In this document: piece after piece, positions 37,214-46,340 of the stretch | Layout of the letters: the number at the start of each line of letters is the position of its first letter | Numbering within the stretch: the stretch's first letter is position 1 | Source: Peptoniphilaceae bacterium | Lineage (GTDB): Bacteria; Bacillota; Clostridia; Tissierellales; Peptoniphilaceae | Direction of reading: 5' to 3' | Assembly: GCA_028723425.1 (NCBI GenBank) | Contig: JAQYEZ010000038.1 | Coordinates: 1 to 64,000 of the forward strand | DNA length: 64,000 nt | Made by a program: the position numbers and the translations under genes | The notes under the pieces: generated by a model | What the model saw: the letters and a program-made list of their open reading frames with translations, nothing else | Database searches by the model: none | What the model was told of the DNA's origin: nothing

Positions 37214-39840
37214 TACTTATCTTTTATCTCTTCTAGACTAGCCTTGGTTTTTTCTAAAAGATCCTTATAATTTTCTAGTTTTTCTCTTTCTTCATTTACT
37301 ACTTTTTCAGGAGCCTTATTTACAAAGTTTTGGTTGTTTAATTTTTTAGAAGCTCTGTCGATTTCAGACTCATATTTTTTTATCTCATCTGTAAGTCTGT
37401 TTCTCTCTCTTTGGTAATCAACCAAGTCATCAAGAGATATCAACACTTTAAAGTTATTAAATAGCAAGGTTACAGCATCTTCTATATCAAATTCATCAAG
37501 ACTTATTTTTACTTCTTTTGAAGAGGCAAGATTTATAAATTGAGGTTTCAACTCTTCTAACAAGTCTTTAATCTCTTGATTTTCTGAAACTATACAAAGA
37601 TCTTGTTTAACTTTTGCCCCTACATTTAATTTTGATCTTTGATTTCTAATAGCTGTTATGGCATCTATTGCTGAATTTACTGCTTTTTCTTCCAAATCAA
37701 AGTCAAAGTCATCTCTAACTTGTGGGAAATCTTCTACAATTAACATATCTTTTTTGTTTGGAAGAGATTGGTAAATTTCTTCTGTTATAAATGGCATAAA
37801 TGGATGAAGAAGGGCAATCATATCTTTTAGTACATATAATAATACTTTTTTAACATTTGCTTTCTTCTCCTCATCATCACCATAGAGTCTGATTTTTGCA
37901 AATTCTATATACCAATCACAGTATTCATTCCAAATGAAGTCTTCTATTCTTGAGGCTGCAAGACCTATTTCATACTTATCTAGATTTAAAGTGATTTCAC
38001 CAATAGCATTGTTAAGTCTTTTAAGGATCCATTTATCTTCAAGCTCTAGAGTATTTATATTAAAGTCTAAATCATCTCCATCTTCTATATTCATAAGGAC
38101 AAATCTAGTAGCATTCCAAAGTTTATTGGCAAAGTTTCTATTTGAGATAAGTCTTTTTTCATCATATCTCATGTCATTTCCTGGTGAGTTTCCAGTAATA
38201 AGAGTAAATCTTAAAGCATCTGCTCCATACTTGTTAACAACCTCAATAGGATCAACACCATTACCTAAAGATTTGCTCATTTTTCTTCCTTGTGAATCTC
38301 TGATTAGACCTGTAAATAGTACATGGTGGAAAGGAACTTTGTTTGTGAAATGTAAGGATGAAAATACCATTCTTATTACCCAGAAGAATAAAATATCATA
38401 GCCTGTTACAAGTATATCTGTTGGGAAGAAATAAGCTAAATCTTCTGTTTGATCTGGCCAGCCAAGGGTCGCAAATGGCCAAAGAGCTGAAGAAAACCAA
38501 GTATCAAGTGTATCTTCTTCTTGGCTTACTTTCTTTCCTTCAAGCATACCATTTTCATCTGGATCTTCTTCTGAAACTATTATTTCTCCATCTTCAGTGT
38601 AAAATACAGGAAGTCTGTGGCCCCACCATAATTGCCTAGATATACACCAATCTTTGATATTGTTTAACCAGTTTAGATAAACTTTACCCAAGCTTTCTGG
38701 AATTAGAGTAAGCTCTCCTTTCTCATAGACTTCGATTGATTTTTTTGCAAGTTCATCCATTTTTACAAACCATTGTTTTGATATCAATGGTTCTATTACA
38801 ACATGAGTTCTTTCTGAAAAACCAACAGCATGACTTATAGGTTCAATTTTTTCTAAAAGTCCAAATTTTTCAAGATCCTTAATAATTTCTTTTCTTGCCT
38901 CATACCTGTCAAGACCAGAATATTTTCCATATCCTTCTGCTATTCTTCCCTTGGTATCTATAACTATACATTGACCAAGCTTATGTCTTTCTCCAACCTC
39001 AAAGTCATTAGGGTCATGTGATGGTGTTATTTTAACACAACCTGTACCGTATTGGGCATCTACATAAGAATCTTCTATCAAAGGTATTTTTCTTCCAACA
39101 AGTGGCAAAACTAAGTTCTTTCCTACCTTATCTTTAAATCTTAAATCTTCTGGATTAACAGCTACTGCAAGGTCTCCTAACATAGTTTCTGGTCTAGTTG
39201 TTGCAATGGTAATAAAATCATTTGAATCCTCAAAGGGATACTTAATATACCATAATGAACCTTCCACGTCCTCGTGATAAACTTCTGCATCTGAAATTGC
39301 AGTTTCTGCTTCTACATCCCAATTTACAATTCTATTGCCTTGGTAAATAAGACCTTCATCATACATTTTTTTGAAAACTCTTCTAACAGCTTTCGTTAGA
39401 TTTTTATCCATAGTAAAGGAATCTCTATCCCAATCGCAAGAAACACCAATTGTTCTAAGTTGTTTTTTTATAGTTCCCCCATATTTGTAAGTCCAGTCCC
39501 AACATTCTTCAAGGAATTTTTCCCTACCAAGATCTTTTTTAGTTTTTCCTTCATTTCTAAGTTTTTCTACAACTTTTGCCTCTGTAGAAATTGAAGCATG
39601 GTCTGTACCTGGTATCCAATTTGCTTCATAACCTTGCATTCTTTTATATCTAATTATAATATCTTGTATTGTATTATTTAAAGCATGTCCTAGATGAAGT
39701 TGACCTGTTACATTTGGCGGTGGCATAACAATAGTAAAGGGCTTTTTATCTTTGTTTATTTTAGCCTTAAAATAACCGCCTTCTTCCCATTTTTTATAAA
39801 TCTCTTTTTCAAATTTTAAAGGTTCATATTTTGTTTCCAT
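37213..39840 (-). CDS. valS: Valyl-tRNA synthetase
   Basis: Class I synthetase charging tRNA-Val. The HIGH signature is HLGH (PPPNVTGQLHLGHALNNT), the editing domain contains TTRPETMLGDLAVAV and YGTGCVKITPSHDPND, the KMSKS loop reads GRKMSKSLGNG, and an anticodon domain plus C-terminal coiled coil (about 800-875) end the protein. The PESLG.VY and WCISRQLWWGHRLP segments are typical of ValRS. The 875 residues are canonical. A T-box leader with its own consensus promoter precedes it; a methyltransferase gene overlaps its stop codon. Confidence 0.98.
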   Translation of the reverse strand: METKYEPLKFEKEIYKKWEEGGYFKAKINKDKKPFTIVMPPPNVTGQLHLGHALNNTIQDIIIRYKRMQGYEANWIPGTDHASISTEAKVVEKLRNEGKTKKDLGREKFLEECWDWTYKYGGTIKKQLRTIGVSCDWDRDSFTMDKNLTKAVRRVFKKMYDEGLIYQGNRIVNWDVEAETAISDAEVYHEDVEGSLWYIKYPFEDSNDFITIATTRPETMLGDLAVAVNPEDLRFKDKVGKNLVLPLVGRKIPLIEDSYVDAQYGTGCVKITPSHDPNDFEVGERHKLGQCIVIDTKGRIAEGYGKYSGLDRYEARKEIIKDLEKFGLLEKIEPISHAVGFSERTHVVIEPLISKQWFVKMDELAKKSIEVYEKGELTLIPESLGKVYLNWLNNIKDWCISRQLWWGHRLPVFYTEDGEIIVSEEDPDENGMLEGKKVSQEEDTLDTWFSSALWPFATLGWPDQTEDLAYFFPTDILVTGYDILFFWVIRMVFSSLHFTNKVPFHHVLFTGLIRDSQGRKMSKSLGNGVDPIEVVNKYGADALRFTLITGNSPGNDMRYDEKRLISNRNFANKLWNATRFVLMNIEDGDDLDFNINTLELEDKWILKRLNNAIGEITLNLDKYEIGLAASRIEDFIWNEYCDWYIEFAKIRLYGDDEEKKANVKKVLLYVLKDMIALLHPFMPFITEEIYQSLPNKKDMLIVEDFPQVRDDFDFDLEEKAVNSAIDAITAIRNQRSKLNVGAKVKQDLCIVSENQEIKDLLEELKPQFINLASSKEVKISLDEFDIEDAVTLLFNNFKVLISLDDLVDYQRERNRLTDEIKKYESEIDRASKKLNNQNFVNKAPEKVVNEEREKLENYKDLLEKTKASLEEIKDK

Positions 39841-39854
39841 ATTTGCTCCTTTTT

Positions 39855-40066
39855 TATAATTTAAAAGGTGGTAAGGACTAACTCTTAGGACGAGTTAATC
39901 GCGTTACCACCTAAATTTCTTAATTAAAAGACACTCTTTGCACCTATGCGTGCTACATTGAAACTATTTAAAAGCAACCTTCATAGGTTCATAAAAAAGA
40001 TTTTCACCAACCATCTTCTCTCTAATTTTATAAAATCCTACTACTCCTCTTTCTCAAAGTTTCTAT
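39855..40066 (-). ncRNA. T-box leader of valS
   Basis: On the minus strand the conserved T-box AGGTGGTAACGCG lies at 39900-39912 and can pair into an antiterminator. The competing terminator ends in CCTTACCACCTTTT at about 39860. Upstream, the stem I apical sequence GATGGTTGGTGAAAATC matches the serS leader in this window. The likely specifier codon is GTT (39976-39978, followed by G), consistent with tRNA-Val. Uncharged tRNA-Val would permit readthrough into valS. The specifier is placed by alignment to the serS leader. Confidence 0.9.
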
Positions 40067-40081
40067 ATTTACTTGTAATTA

Positions 40082-40109
40082 ATTATATTTTAAATATTTA
40101 ATTTGTCAA
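40082..40109 (-). promoter_or_regulatory. Promoter of the valS T-box transcript
   Basis: Perfect hexamers TTGACA and TATAAT are separated by 16 bases on the minus strand, just upstream of the T-box leader and 11 bases past the stop codon of the GH73 gene. Confidence 0.85.
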
Positions 40110-40119
40110 ACGCTACAAC

Positions 40120-40893
40120 CTAGAGTCCAAGCGATATTTTAGCGTCATTTAATCTCTTCATGCTTGAATTTACATTTTTGTACCAATTTTTAGCACTTGC
40201 ATAGTATTTATTAACGCCCTCAACACTGCCATCCACGTAATATTTTCCATTTGGTGATAGGTAATTTGTAGCTAAAAATCTTGCTGGACCTATAATTGCA
40301 GCAGAATAAGTGTCAAACTTACTAGCCTTGTTAAATGGATCATGATCATAAGCAGTCCATGACATTAGATTATTCTTTTTTTTCACTAAATTTGAAAATT
40401 CTCCACGCATAATTGGATTTTCAGTATTTATAATACCCAAAATAAAAAATGGATTTATGCCAAGTTCATTTTCAAGTTCTACCAAAGTCTTGGTAAAGCC
40501 TTCAATTAAGATTGGATCATTATCCTTTATTAACTTATTTTTAGGATAGGCCTTATTTATTACAAGAGCAAGTTCTTGTGGATTAAGTCCAAGCCTACAA
40601 AGAGGTGACAAAGGATTTGCAGTATTTTTAGCTAAGGGTGTTACTGCTACAGGATCTAAACTTCTATCTTCCTTATTTACAACAACTTTATTTGTATTTT
40701 GACTCATATAAGATTTAGCTTTGAAAGTAACAACTGATGATTTAGATTTATTTCCCAAAAAGCCATTGTCAATGTCAACATTTTCATAATAATATATACT
40801 ATTTCCACTAGCCAAAGAAGTATTTGCTTGTAAGAAAATACCAGTAAAAACAAGGGATGAAAAGATTAGTTTATGTATCTTATTAATTTTCAT
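40120..40893 (-). CDS. Secreted GH73-like N-acetylglucosaminidase
   Basis: A cell-wall hydrolase candidate. A signal peptide (1-28: MKINKIHK, hydrophobic core, cleavage near SLASG) precedes a ~75-residue linker. From about residue 130 the pattern is that of GH73/Bax-like glucosaminidases: LGINPFFILGIINTENPIMRGEFS (catalytic Glu region), NNLMSWTAYDHDPFNKASKF, SYSAAI-like invariant stretch and GKYYVDGSVEGVNKYYASAKNWYKNV. No anchoring or binding repeat is present, so it is probably released or loosely attached. Its promoter region carries a WalR-like box, a known mode of control for wall hydrolases. Length is 257 aa. Confidence 0.8.
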   Translation of the reverse strand: MKINKIHKLIFSSLVFTGIFLQANTSLASGNSIYYYENVDIDNGFLGNKSKSSVVTFKAKSYMSQNTNKVVVNKEDRSLDPVAVTPLAKNTANPLSPLCRLGLNPQELALVINKAYPKNKLIKDNDPILIEGFTKTLVELENELGINPFFILGIINTENPIMRGEFSNLVKKKNNLMSWTAYDHDPFNKASKFDTYSAAIIGPARFLATNYLSPNGKYYVDGSVEGVNKYYASAKNWYKNVNSSMKRLNDAKISLGL

Positions 40894-40906
40894 TTTTCCT
40901 CCAAAT

Positions 40907-40923
40907 ATTACAACTTTTTTACA
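40907..40923 (-). promoter_or_regulatory. WalR-like box in the GH73 gene leader
   Basis: On the minus strand TGTAAA, five bases and TGTAAT fit the WalR/YycF consensus TGTWAH-N5-TGTWAH exactly. It lies between the -10 hexamer and the ribosome binding site (GGAGG at 40898-40902), a position that would favour repression. Confidence 0.5.
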
Positions 40924-40932
40924 ACTAATAAG

Positions 40933-40961
40933 ATTATAATATAATTCATATGTAATTACAA
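40933..40961 (-). promoter_or_regulatory. Promoter of the GH73 gene
   Basis: TTGTAA and TATAAT are separated by 17 bases on the minus strand, ending 9 bases before the WalR-like box. Confidence 0.65.
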
Positions 40962-41116
40962 GACTTTCTATACTTTTTTAAGATATTTTTGTCTTCATTT
41001 TGTAACTTTTTATTAATATTTGTTTTTTTATCATATTCTTTAAAGCGATTAACATTTGATAAAAATTACCTAATTTTTAATAAAGTAGTGAAAACCTTTA
41101 TTTTTTTTTCTACATT

Positions 41117-41125
41117 TGGTATAAT
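41117..41125 (+). promoter_or_regulatory. Extended -10 promoter of the PPDK regulator gene
   Basis: TGGTATAAT lies 31 bases upstream of the ATG at 41157; GGGAGAGG serves as ribosome binding site. Confidence 0.55.
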
Positions 41126-41156
41126 TTCTATGAGTTCTAAGAGGGAGAGGATTTTT

Positions 41157-41975
41157 ATGGTTATCAATATAATTTCAGATACAAGTGGCCATGCTACTGA
41201 ACATCTGGTAAAAAAGACCATGATACAATTTGATATTAAATTTAAAATAAAAGTTTATTCATATATTGATAATATGATAGATTTGGAAAAAGTTTTAAAT
41301 ATTATAAAGGATCAAAATAATGAACAAATCCTCTATTACTCTATCCAGGATTCTAAGATGAATGTATATATCGACAATTTTTGTGATCTATATCAAATAG
41401 ATAATATTAACCTTATGGGATTTTCTGTAAATAAAATTTCAGAGGTTCTTGGCATCAAACCTAAGGATAATTTTGATAGCAACAACTTATATGAATCAGA
41501 GTTTTTTAGAAAAATGAACGCTCTGGACTTTGCTATTAAATATGACGATGGTAAAGATTTTAGGTCATTAAAAGCTTGTGATCTTGCACTCATTGGAGTT
41601 TCTAGATCGTCAAAAACCCCTACTTCCATGTATTTGGCAAGCAAGGGTTATAAGGTTTCAAATATTCCTATTTTGTTGGGAAATAATGTACCAAGAGAGC
41701 TTTATGAAATCGATAACAAAATAATATTTGGTCTCGATATCAATCCCAAAGTATTGAGGGAATATAGGCTTCAAAGACTAAAATCTCTAAAACTTTCTAC
41801 CGACTCGCAGTACAGTGATATGAAAAGAATAAAAGAGGAATTGGCCTATGCAAAGGAAATAATGGAAGACTTGGATTGTACAGTTATTGATATTACCAAC
41901 AAGTCGATAGAAGAAACTTCGGAAATTATTATTAACAAATTAAAAAATTTAGAAAGGGGTAACAAAAGTGACTGA
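41157..41975 (+). CDS. Pyruvate, phosphate dikinase regulatory protein
   Basis: Bifunctional serine/threonine kinase/pyrophosphorylase that inactivates PPDK by ADP-dependent phosphorylation and reactivates it with phosphate (DUF299 family). The opening is NIISDTSGHATEHLV, and the nucleotide-binding loop region reads IGVSRSSKTPTSMYLASKGYKVSN. The C-terminal RLQRLKSL segment is also typical. I place the start at 41157 (272 aa), not 40989, because family members begin at this strand and the RBS fits. It overlaps ppdK by 8 bases; this adjacency is itself strong support. Confidence 0.95.
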   Translation: MVINIISDTSGHATEHLVKKTMIQFDIKFKIKVYSYIDNMIDLEKVLNIIKDQNNEQILYYSIQDSKMNVYIDNFCDLYQIDNINLMGFSVNKISEVLGIKPKDNFDSNNLYESEFFRKMNALDFAIKYDDGKDFRSLKACDLALIGVSRSSKTPTSMYLASKGYKVSNIPILLGNNVPRELYEIDNKIIFGLDINPKVLREYRLQRLKSLKLSTDSQYSDMKRIKEELAYAKEIMEDLDCTVIDITNKSIEETSEIIINKLKNLERGNKSD

Positions 41976-44592
41976 AAAATATGTCTATAGTTTTAATGAA
42001 GGTAACAAAGATATGCGTGATACACTTGGTGGAAAGGGTGCAAACCTTGCAGAAATGACCAACCTAGGTATTAGAGTACCATTTGGTTTTACTGTAACCA
42101 CACAAGCTTGCGCAAGATTTTATCAAGAGGACCAAAAACTTTGGGATACTCTAAATGAAGAAATATCCGAACATATAGTAACTCTTGAAAAGGAAAATAA
42201 TAAAAAATTTGGTTCTGTAGAAGATCCTCTACTAGTATCTGTAAGAAGTGGAGCTCCAATCTCTATGCCTGGTATGATGGATACTATTTTGAATCTTGGT
42301 CTAAACGATGAGGCTGTAGTTGGACTTGCAAACAAAACTAACAACGAAAGATTTGCCTATGACTCATACAGAAGATTCATCCAAATGTTTGCAGATGTTG
42401 CAATGGGTGTAGATAAAAATAAATTTGAAGATGTATTAACAGCAAAAAAAGAAGAAAAGAATGTTGCAAACGATACAGATCTTACAGCCGAAGATTTAAA
42501 AGATGTTGTTGACAAATATAAAGTCGTTTATAAAGAAAATTTGGGCCAAGAATTCCCACAAGAACCAAGAAAACAGCTTGATGCTGCAATCACAGCAGTA
42601 TTTGCTTCTTGGAATAACGAAAGAGCAATTCTTTATAGAAAATTAAACGATATAGATGATAATATGGGAACAGCAGTAAACGTACAAACCATGGTATTTG
42701 GTAATATGGGAGATACTTCAGGAACTGGTGTTGCCTTTTCAAGAAACCCTGCTACAGGTGAAAATAAGCTATTTGGTGAATATTTAATTAATGCCCAAGG
42801 TGAAGATGTAGTTGCTGGTGTTAGAACTCCTCAAGAAATTGCAAAATTACAAGAAGTTCTTCCTGATGTATATAAAGAGTTTAGCGATACAGCTGATAAA
42901 CTTGAAAAACACTACACAGACCTACAAGATATGGAATTTACTATCCAAGAAGGTCAATTATTCTTACTTCAAACAAGAAATGGAAAAAGAACTGCAAAGG
43001 CTGCTATAAAAGTTGCTACAGACCTAGTTCATGAAGGTTTAATCGATAAAGAAGAAGCTATACTAAGAGTAGGAGCTAAGGAACTTGACGCTATCCTCCA
43101 CCCTACATTTACAAAAGAAGCTTTAGATAATAACCAAGCTATAGCCCAAGGTCTTGCAGCATCTCCAGGAGCTGCTGTTGGTAAAATCGCCTTTACAGCC
43201 GATGAAGCTAAAGAAAGAACAGAAAATGGAGAAACAGTTATCCTTGTAAGAGAAGAAACATCTCCAGAAGATTTAGCTGGTATGGTTTCAGCTGTTGGTA
43301 TTTTAACAGCAAGAGGTGGTATGACTTCTCATGCTGCAGTAGTTGCTAGAGGTATGGGTAAATCTTGTATTTCTGGTGCAAATATTGTTGTATCTGAAAA
43401 AGACAGAGTTTTAAAAGCAAACGGCAAAACTTATACAGACCAAGATGTAATTTCTATTGACGGTTCTACTGGTAAAGTTTATATTGGTAGACTTGAACAA
43501 GAAAATCCAAAACTTGAAGGCGAATTTGGTGAATTCATGGGTTGGGTAGACGAAATAAGAGATATGAAAGTTAGAACAAATGCCGATACTCCAAAAGATG
43601 CTGCCCAAGCTTTAGAATTTGGTGCTGAAGGTATTGGACTTTGTAGAACAGAACATATGTTCTTTGCAGAAGATAGAATTTTCCAAGTAAGAAAAATGAT
43701 AATTGCTGATGACTTTGAAACAAGAAAGAAAGCTCTTGATGCAATTCTTCCTATGCAAGAAGAAGATTTCTATCAAATTTATTCTTTAATGAAGGAAAGA
43801 CCAGTAACTGTTAGACTTCTTGATCCACCTCTACACGAATTTTTACCAAAAGAGGACAAAGAAATTCAAAAATTAGCCGATGATTTAGGAAAAGATGTAG
43901 AAGCTATAAAAGAAAGAATAAGTGAGCTTGCAGAAGTTAACCCTATGCTTGGCTTTAGAGGTCTAAGACTTGGTGTAATCTATCCAGAAATTTCAAGAAT
44001 GCAAGGACGTGCTATCATTCAAGCTGCTCTTAGATGTAAGGCTGATGGTATAGATTTAGTACCAGAAATCATGATTCCACTTTCTTCAGAAGTAAAAGAA
44101 CTTTCTTATGTAAAAGCTGAAATCGTAGATGAAATTGAAAAAGTATTTGAAGAAAAGGGACAAAGAATAGACTACCTACTAGGTACAATGATTGAAATAC
44201 CAAGAGCTGCTATAACAGCAGATGAAATTGGAAAAGTAACTGACTTCTTCTCATTTGGAACTAACGACTTAACACAAATGACCTTTGGTTTCTCAAGAGA
44301 TGACGCCGGTAAATTCCTTCCTACCTATTTGGATAAAGAACTTTTGGAAAAAGATCCATTCCAAGTATTAGATCAAAAAGGAGTTGGTTTCTTGGTAGAA
44401 ACAGCTGTCGAAAGAGGTAAAAAAGCTAACCCTAAACTTCACCTTGGAGTTTGTGGAGAACACGGTGGAGAGCCAACTACTGTTAAATACTTATATAACG
44501 TAGGTCTTGATTATGTATCTTGCTCACCATTTAGAGTTCCTATAGCAAAACTTGCAGCAGCTCAAGCTAAAATTGAAAAAGACAGAAAATAA
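41968..44592 (+). CDS. ppdK: Pyruvate, phosphate dikinase
   Basis: Interconverts pyruvate, ATP and phosphate with PEP, AMP and pyrophosphate. The N-terminal nucleotide-binding domain includes GGKGANLAEMTNLG. The central swivelling domain has the phospho-His loop GGMTSHAAVVARGMGKSCI with TARG before it, where the neighbouring Thr is the regulatory phosphorylation site. The C-terminal PEP/pyruvate TIM barrel contains GFRGLRLG and the final CGEHGGEP with the catalytic Cys. The 874 residues are canonical. The start codon is GTG with AAAGGGG upstream. It pairs with its regulator in an operon. Confidence 0.98.
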   Translation: MTEKYVYSFNEGNKDMRDTLGGKGANLAEMTNLGIRVPFGFTVTTQACARFYQEDQKLWDTLNEEISEHIVTLEKENNKKFGSVEDPLLVSVRSGAPISMPGMMDTILNLGLNDEAVVGLANKTNNERFAYDSYRRFIQMFADVAMGVDKNKFEDVLTAKKEEKNVANDTDLTAEDLKDVVDKYKVVYKENLGQEFPQEPRKQLDAAITAVFASWNNERAILYRKLNDIDDNMGTAVNVQTMVFGNMGDTSGTGVAFSRNPATGENKLFGEYLINAQGEDVVAGVRTPQEIAKLQEVLPDVYKEFSDTADKLEKHYTDLQDMEFTIQEGQLFLLQTRNGKRTAKAAIKVATDLVHEGLIDKEEAILRVGAKELDAILHPTFTKEALDNNQAIAQGLAASPGAAVGKIAFTADEAKERTENGETVILVREETSPEDLAGMVSAVGILTARGGMTSHAAVVARGMGKSCISGANIVVSEKDRVLKANGKTYTDQDVISIDGSTGKVYIGRLEQENPKLEGEFGEFMGWVDEIRDMKVRTNADTPKDAAQALEFGAEGIGLCRTEHMFFAEDRIFQVRKMIIADDFETRKKALDAILPMQEEDFYQIYSLMKERPVTVRLLDPPLHEFLPKEDKEIQKLADDLGKDVEAIKERISELAEVNPMLGFRGLRLGVIYPEISRMQGRAIIQAALRCKADGIDLVPEIMIPLSSEVKELSYVKAEIVDEIEKVFEEKGQRIDYLLGTMIEIPRAAITADEIGKVTDFFSFGTNDLTQMTFGFSRDDAGKFLPTYLDKELLEKDPFQVLDQKGVGFLVETAVERGKKANPKLHLGVCGEHGGEPTTVKYLYNVGLDYVSCSPFRVPIAKLAAAQAKIEKDRK

Positions 44593-44610
44593 TAATATTA
44601 CAATTACCTT

Positions 44611-44639
44611 AGGCTAGAACATTAGTTTCTAGCCTTTTT
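44611..44639 (+). terminator. Terminator after ppdK
   Basis: GGCTAGAA, a loop and TTCTAGCC are followed by TTTTT. Confidence 0.9.
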
Positions 44640-44716
44640 GTGTGCCTATTTTTTCTAAATTGTCTCAATCTATAAGGCATAAGTATACTTTTCTATAATT
44701 TTTTTCTTATTAACAC

Positions 44717-44744
44717 TTGATAAAAATCAAATAACTTGTATACT
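44717..44744 (+). promoter_or_regulatory. Putative promoter of the aldehyde dehydrogenase gene
   Basis: TTGATA and TATACT are separated by 16 bases. The next feature downstream is a perfect palindrome at the expected start site. Confidence 0.55.
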
Positions 44745-44747
44745 GAT

Positions 44748-44761
44748 TAAAAGCGCTTTGC
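44748..44761 (+). promoter_or_regulatory. Palindromic operator candidate (cre-like)
   Basis: The perfect 10-bp palindrome AAAGCGCTTT lies immediately downstream of the promoter -10. It shares the CG-centred core of catabolite-responsive elements (TGWAANCGNTNWCA) but misses three outer positions. The binding protein is not determined. Confidence 0.4.
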
Positions 44762-44821
44762 AATTATTTGTCAATTGCATATAAAATATAATAAACTTAA
44801 TTAAACATTCAAGGAGGAAAA

Positions 44822-46303
44822 ATGAATATGGTTAATTTACAAGAACAATTTGAGCTATATATTAATGGTCAATGGAAGAAACCAGAAAGCGGCAAATATT
44901 TAGAAACAAAATCTCCTTCCAATGGTAAACTTATAACAAAATTTGCGCAAGCAGAAAAAGCTGATATAGACGAGGCTGTAAAGGCAGCAAGAGATGCCTT
45001 TGAAGGAGGCTGGAAAGATACATCAACAGAAGAAAGAGCAAAACTTTTAAATAAAATTGCCGATGTAATTGATGAAAACAGACAAAGACTTGCCACAGTC
45101 GAGTCAATGGATAACGGTAAACCAATAAGAGAAACACTATATGTTGATATACCTGCAGCAAGTGATCATTTTAGATACTTTGCATCAGTAATTAGAAGTG
45201 AAGAAGATAGTGCAAAAACCTTAGATGGTCATCTTTTATCTTTGGTAATTAAAGAGCCTATCGGTGTTGTAGGACAAATTATTCCTTGGAACTTCCCATT
45301 TTTGATGGCAGCATGGAAGATAGCCCCAGCACTTGCTGCTGGTGATACAATAGTTATCCATCCTTCATCCTCTACACCTTCATCTTTACTAGAATTTACA
45401 AGATTGATAGACGGCATATTGCCTAAAGGAGTATTCAATGTTGTAACTGGAAAAGGATCAGTTTCTGGAGAAATTTTACAACATCATCAAGGTCTTGATA
45501 AACTTGCCTTTACAGGATCTACAGAAGTTGGTAGAGAAATTGGAATTTCTGCTGCAGAAAATTTAATTCCTGCTACCCTAGAACTTGGTGGAAAATCTGC
45601 TAATATTGTCTTTGATGATGCTAATATTGATAAGGCTATAGATGGAGCAATGATGGGCATACTCTTTAACCAAGGACAAGTTTGCTGTGCAGGATCAAGG
45701 CTATTTATCCAAGAAGGAATTTACGATCAATTCTTAGAAAAATTAAAGGATAAATTCGAAAATGTAATTGTTGGCGATCCCCTAGACGAAAAAACACAAA
45801 TGGGATCTCAAATAAATAAGGGACAAGTAGAAAAAATAAAATCATATGTAGATTTTGCTAGAGAAAGTGGGGCTAGAATAGTTACAGGTGGTAAGGCTAA
45901 AGAAGTTAAAGATTTACCAGATGGTGCTTTCTTTGAGCCAACCTTAATTGCTGATATTGAAAATACAAACAAGTGTGCCCAAGAAGAAATATTTGGACCA
46001 GTTTTGGTTGTCCAAAAATTCAAAACTGAAGAAGAAGTAATAAAACTTGCCAATGAGTCAGATTATGGTCTTGGTGGAGCAGTATTTACTTCAAATCTAA
46101 ATGTTGCCTTTAGAGTTGCCAAATCAGTAAGAACAGGAAGAATGTGGGTTAACACCTACAATCAAATCCCAGCTGGTGCACCATTTGGCGGTTACAAGAA
46201 ATCAGGTATAGGAAGAGAAACTCACAAGATGATTCTTAATGCCTATAGCCAAACAAAAAATATTATGATCGACCTAAACGAAGAAACTTCAGGTCTATAC
46301 TAA
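44822..46303 (+). CDS. NAD(P)-dependent aldehyde dehydrogenase
   Basis: Oxidises an aldehyde to the acid. The 493-residue protein has the general ALDH superfamily layout: NAD-binding PWNFP (IIPWNFPFLMAAWK), GSTEVGREI at the coenzyme glycine turn, the catalytic Glu in LELGGKSANIV and catalytic Cys in FNQGQVCCAGSRLF. The C-terminal GGYKKSGIGRE segment is typical of the ALDH1/2-like branch. Substrate is unknown; betaine, acetaldehyde and gamma-aminobutyraldehyde enzymes look alike at this level. It is monocistronic with GGAGG RBS and its own promoter/operator. Confidence 0.95.
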   Translation: MNMVNLQEQFELYINGQWKKPESGKYLETKSPSNGKLITKFAQAEKADIDEAVKAARDAFEGGWKDTSTEERAKLLNKIADVIDENRQRLATVESMDNGKPIRETLYVDIPAASDHFRYFASVIRSEEDSAKTLDGHLLSLVIKEPIGVVGQIIPWNFPFLMAAWKIAPALAAGDTIVIHPSSSTPSSLLEFTRLIDGILPKGVFNVVTGKGSVSGEILQHHQGLDKLAFTGSTEVGREIGISAAENLIPATLELGGKSANIVFDDANIDKAIDGAMMGILFNQGQVCCAGSRLFIQEGIYDQFLEKLKDKFENVIVGDPLDEKTQMGSQINKGQVEKIKSYVDFARESGARIVTGGKAKEVKDLPDGAFFEPTLIADIENTNKCAQEEIFGPVLVVQKFKTEEEVIKLANESDYGLGGAVFTSNLNVAFRVAKSVRTGRMWVNTYNQIPAGAPFGGYKKSGIGRETHKMILNAYSQTKNIMIDLNEETSGLY

Positions 46304-46340
46304 ACTATATTTAACTAACAAAGTTATCTAAGTATAAAAA

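Noticed and set aside
37934-38639. Plus-strand ORFs of 93 and 155 aa inside valS
   Set aside because: They are antisense shadows of a strongly conserved synthetase gene, with no ribosome binding site or recognisable domain.
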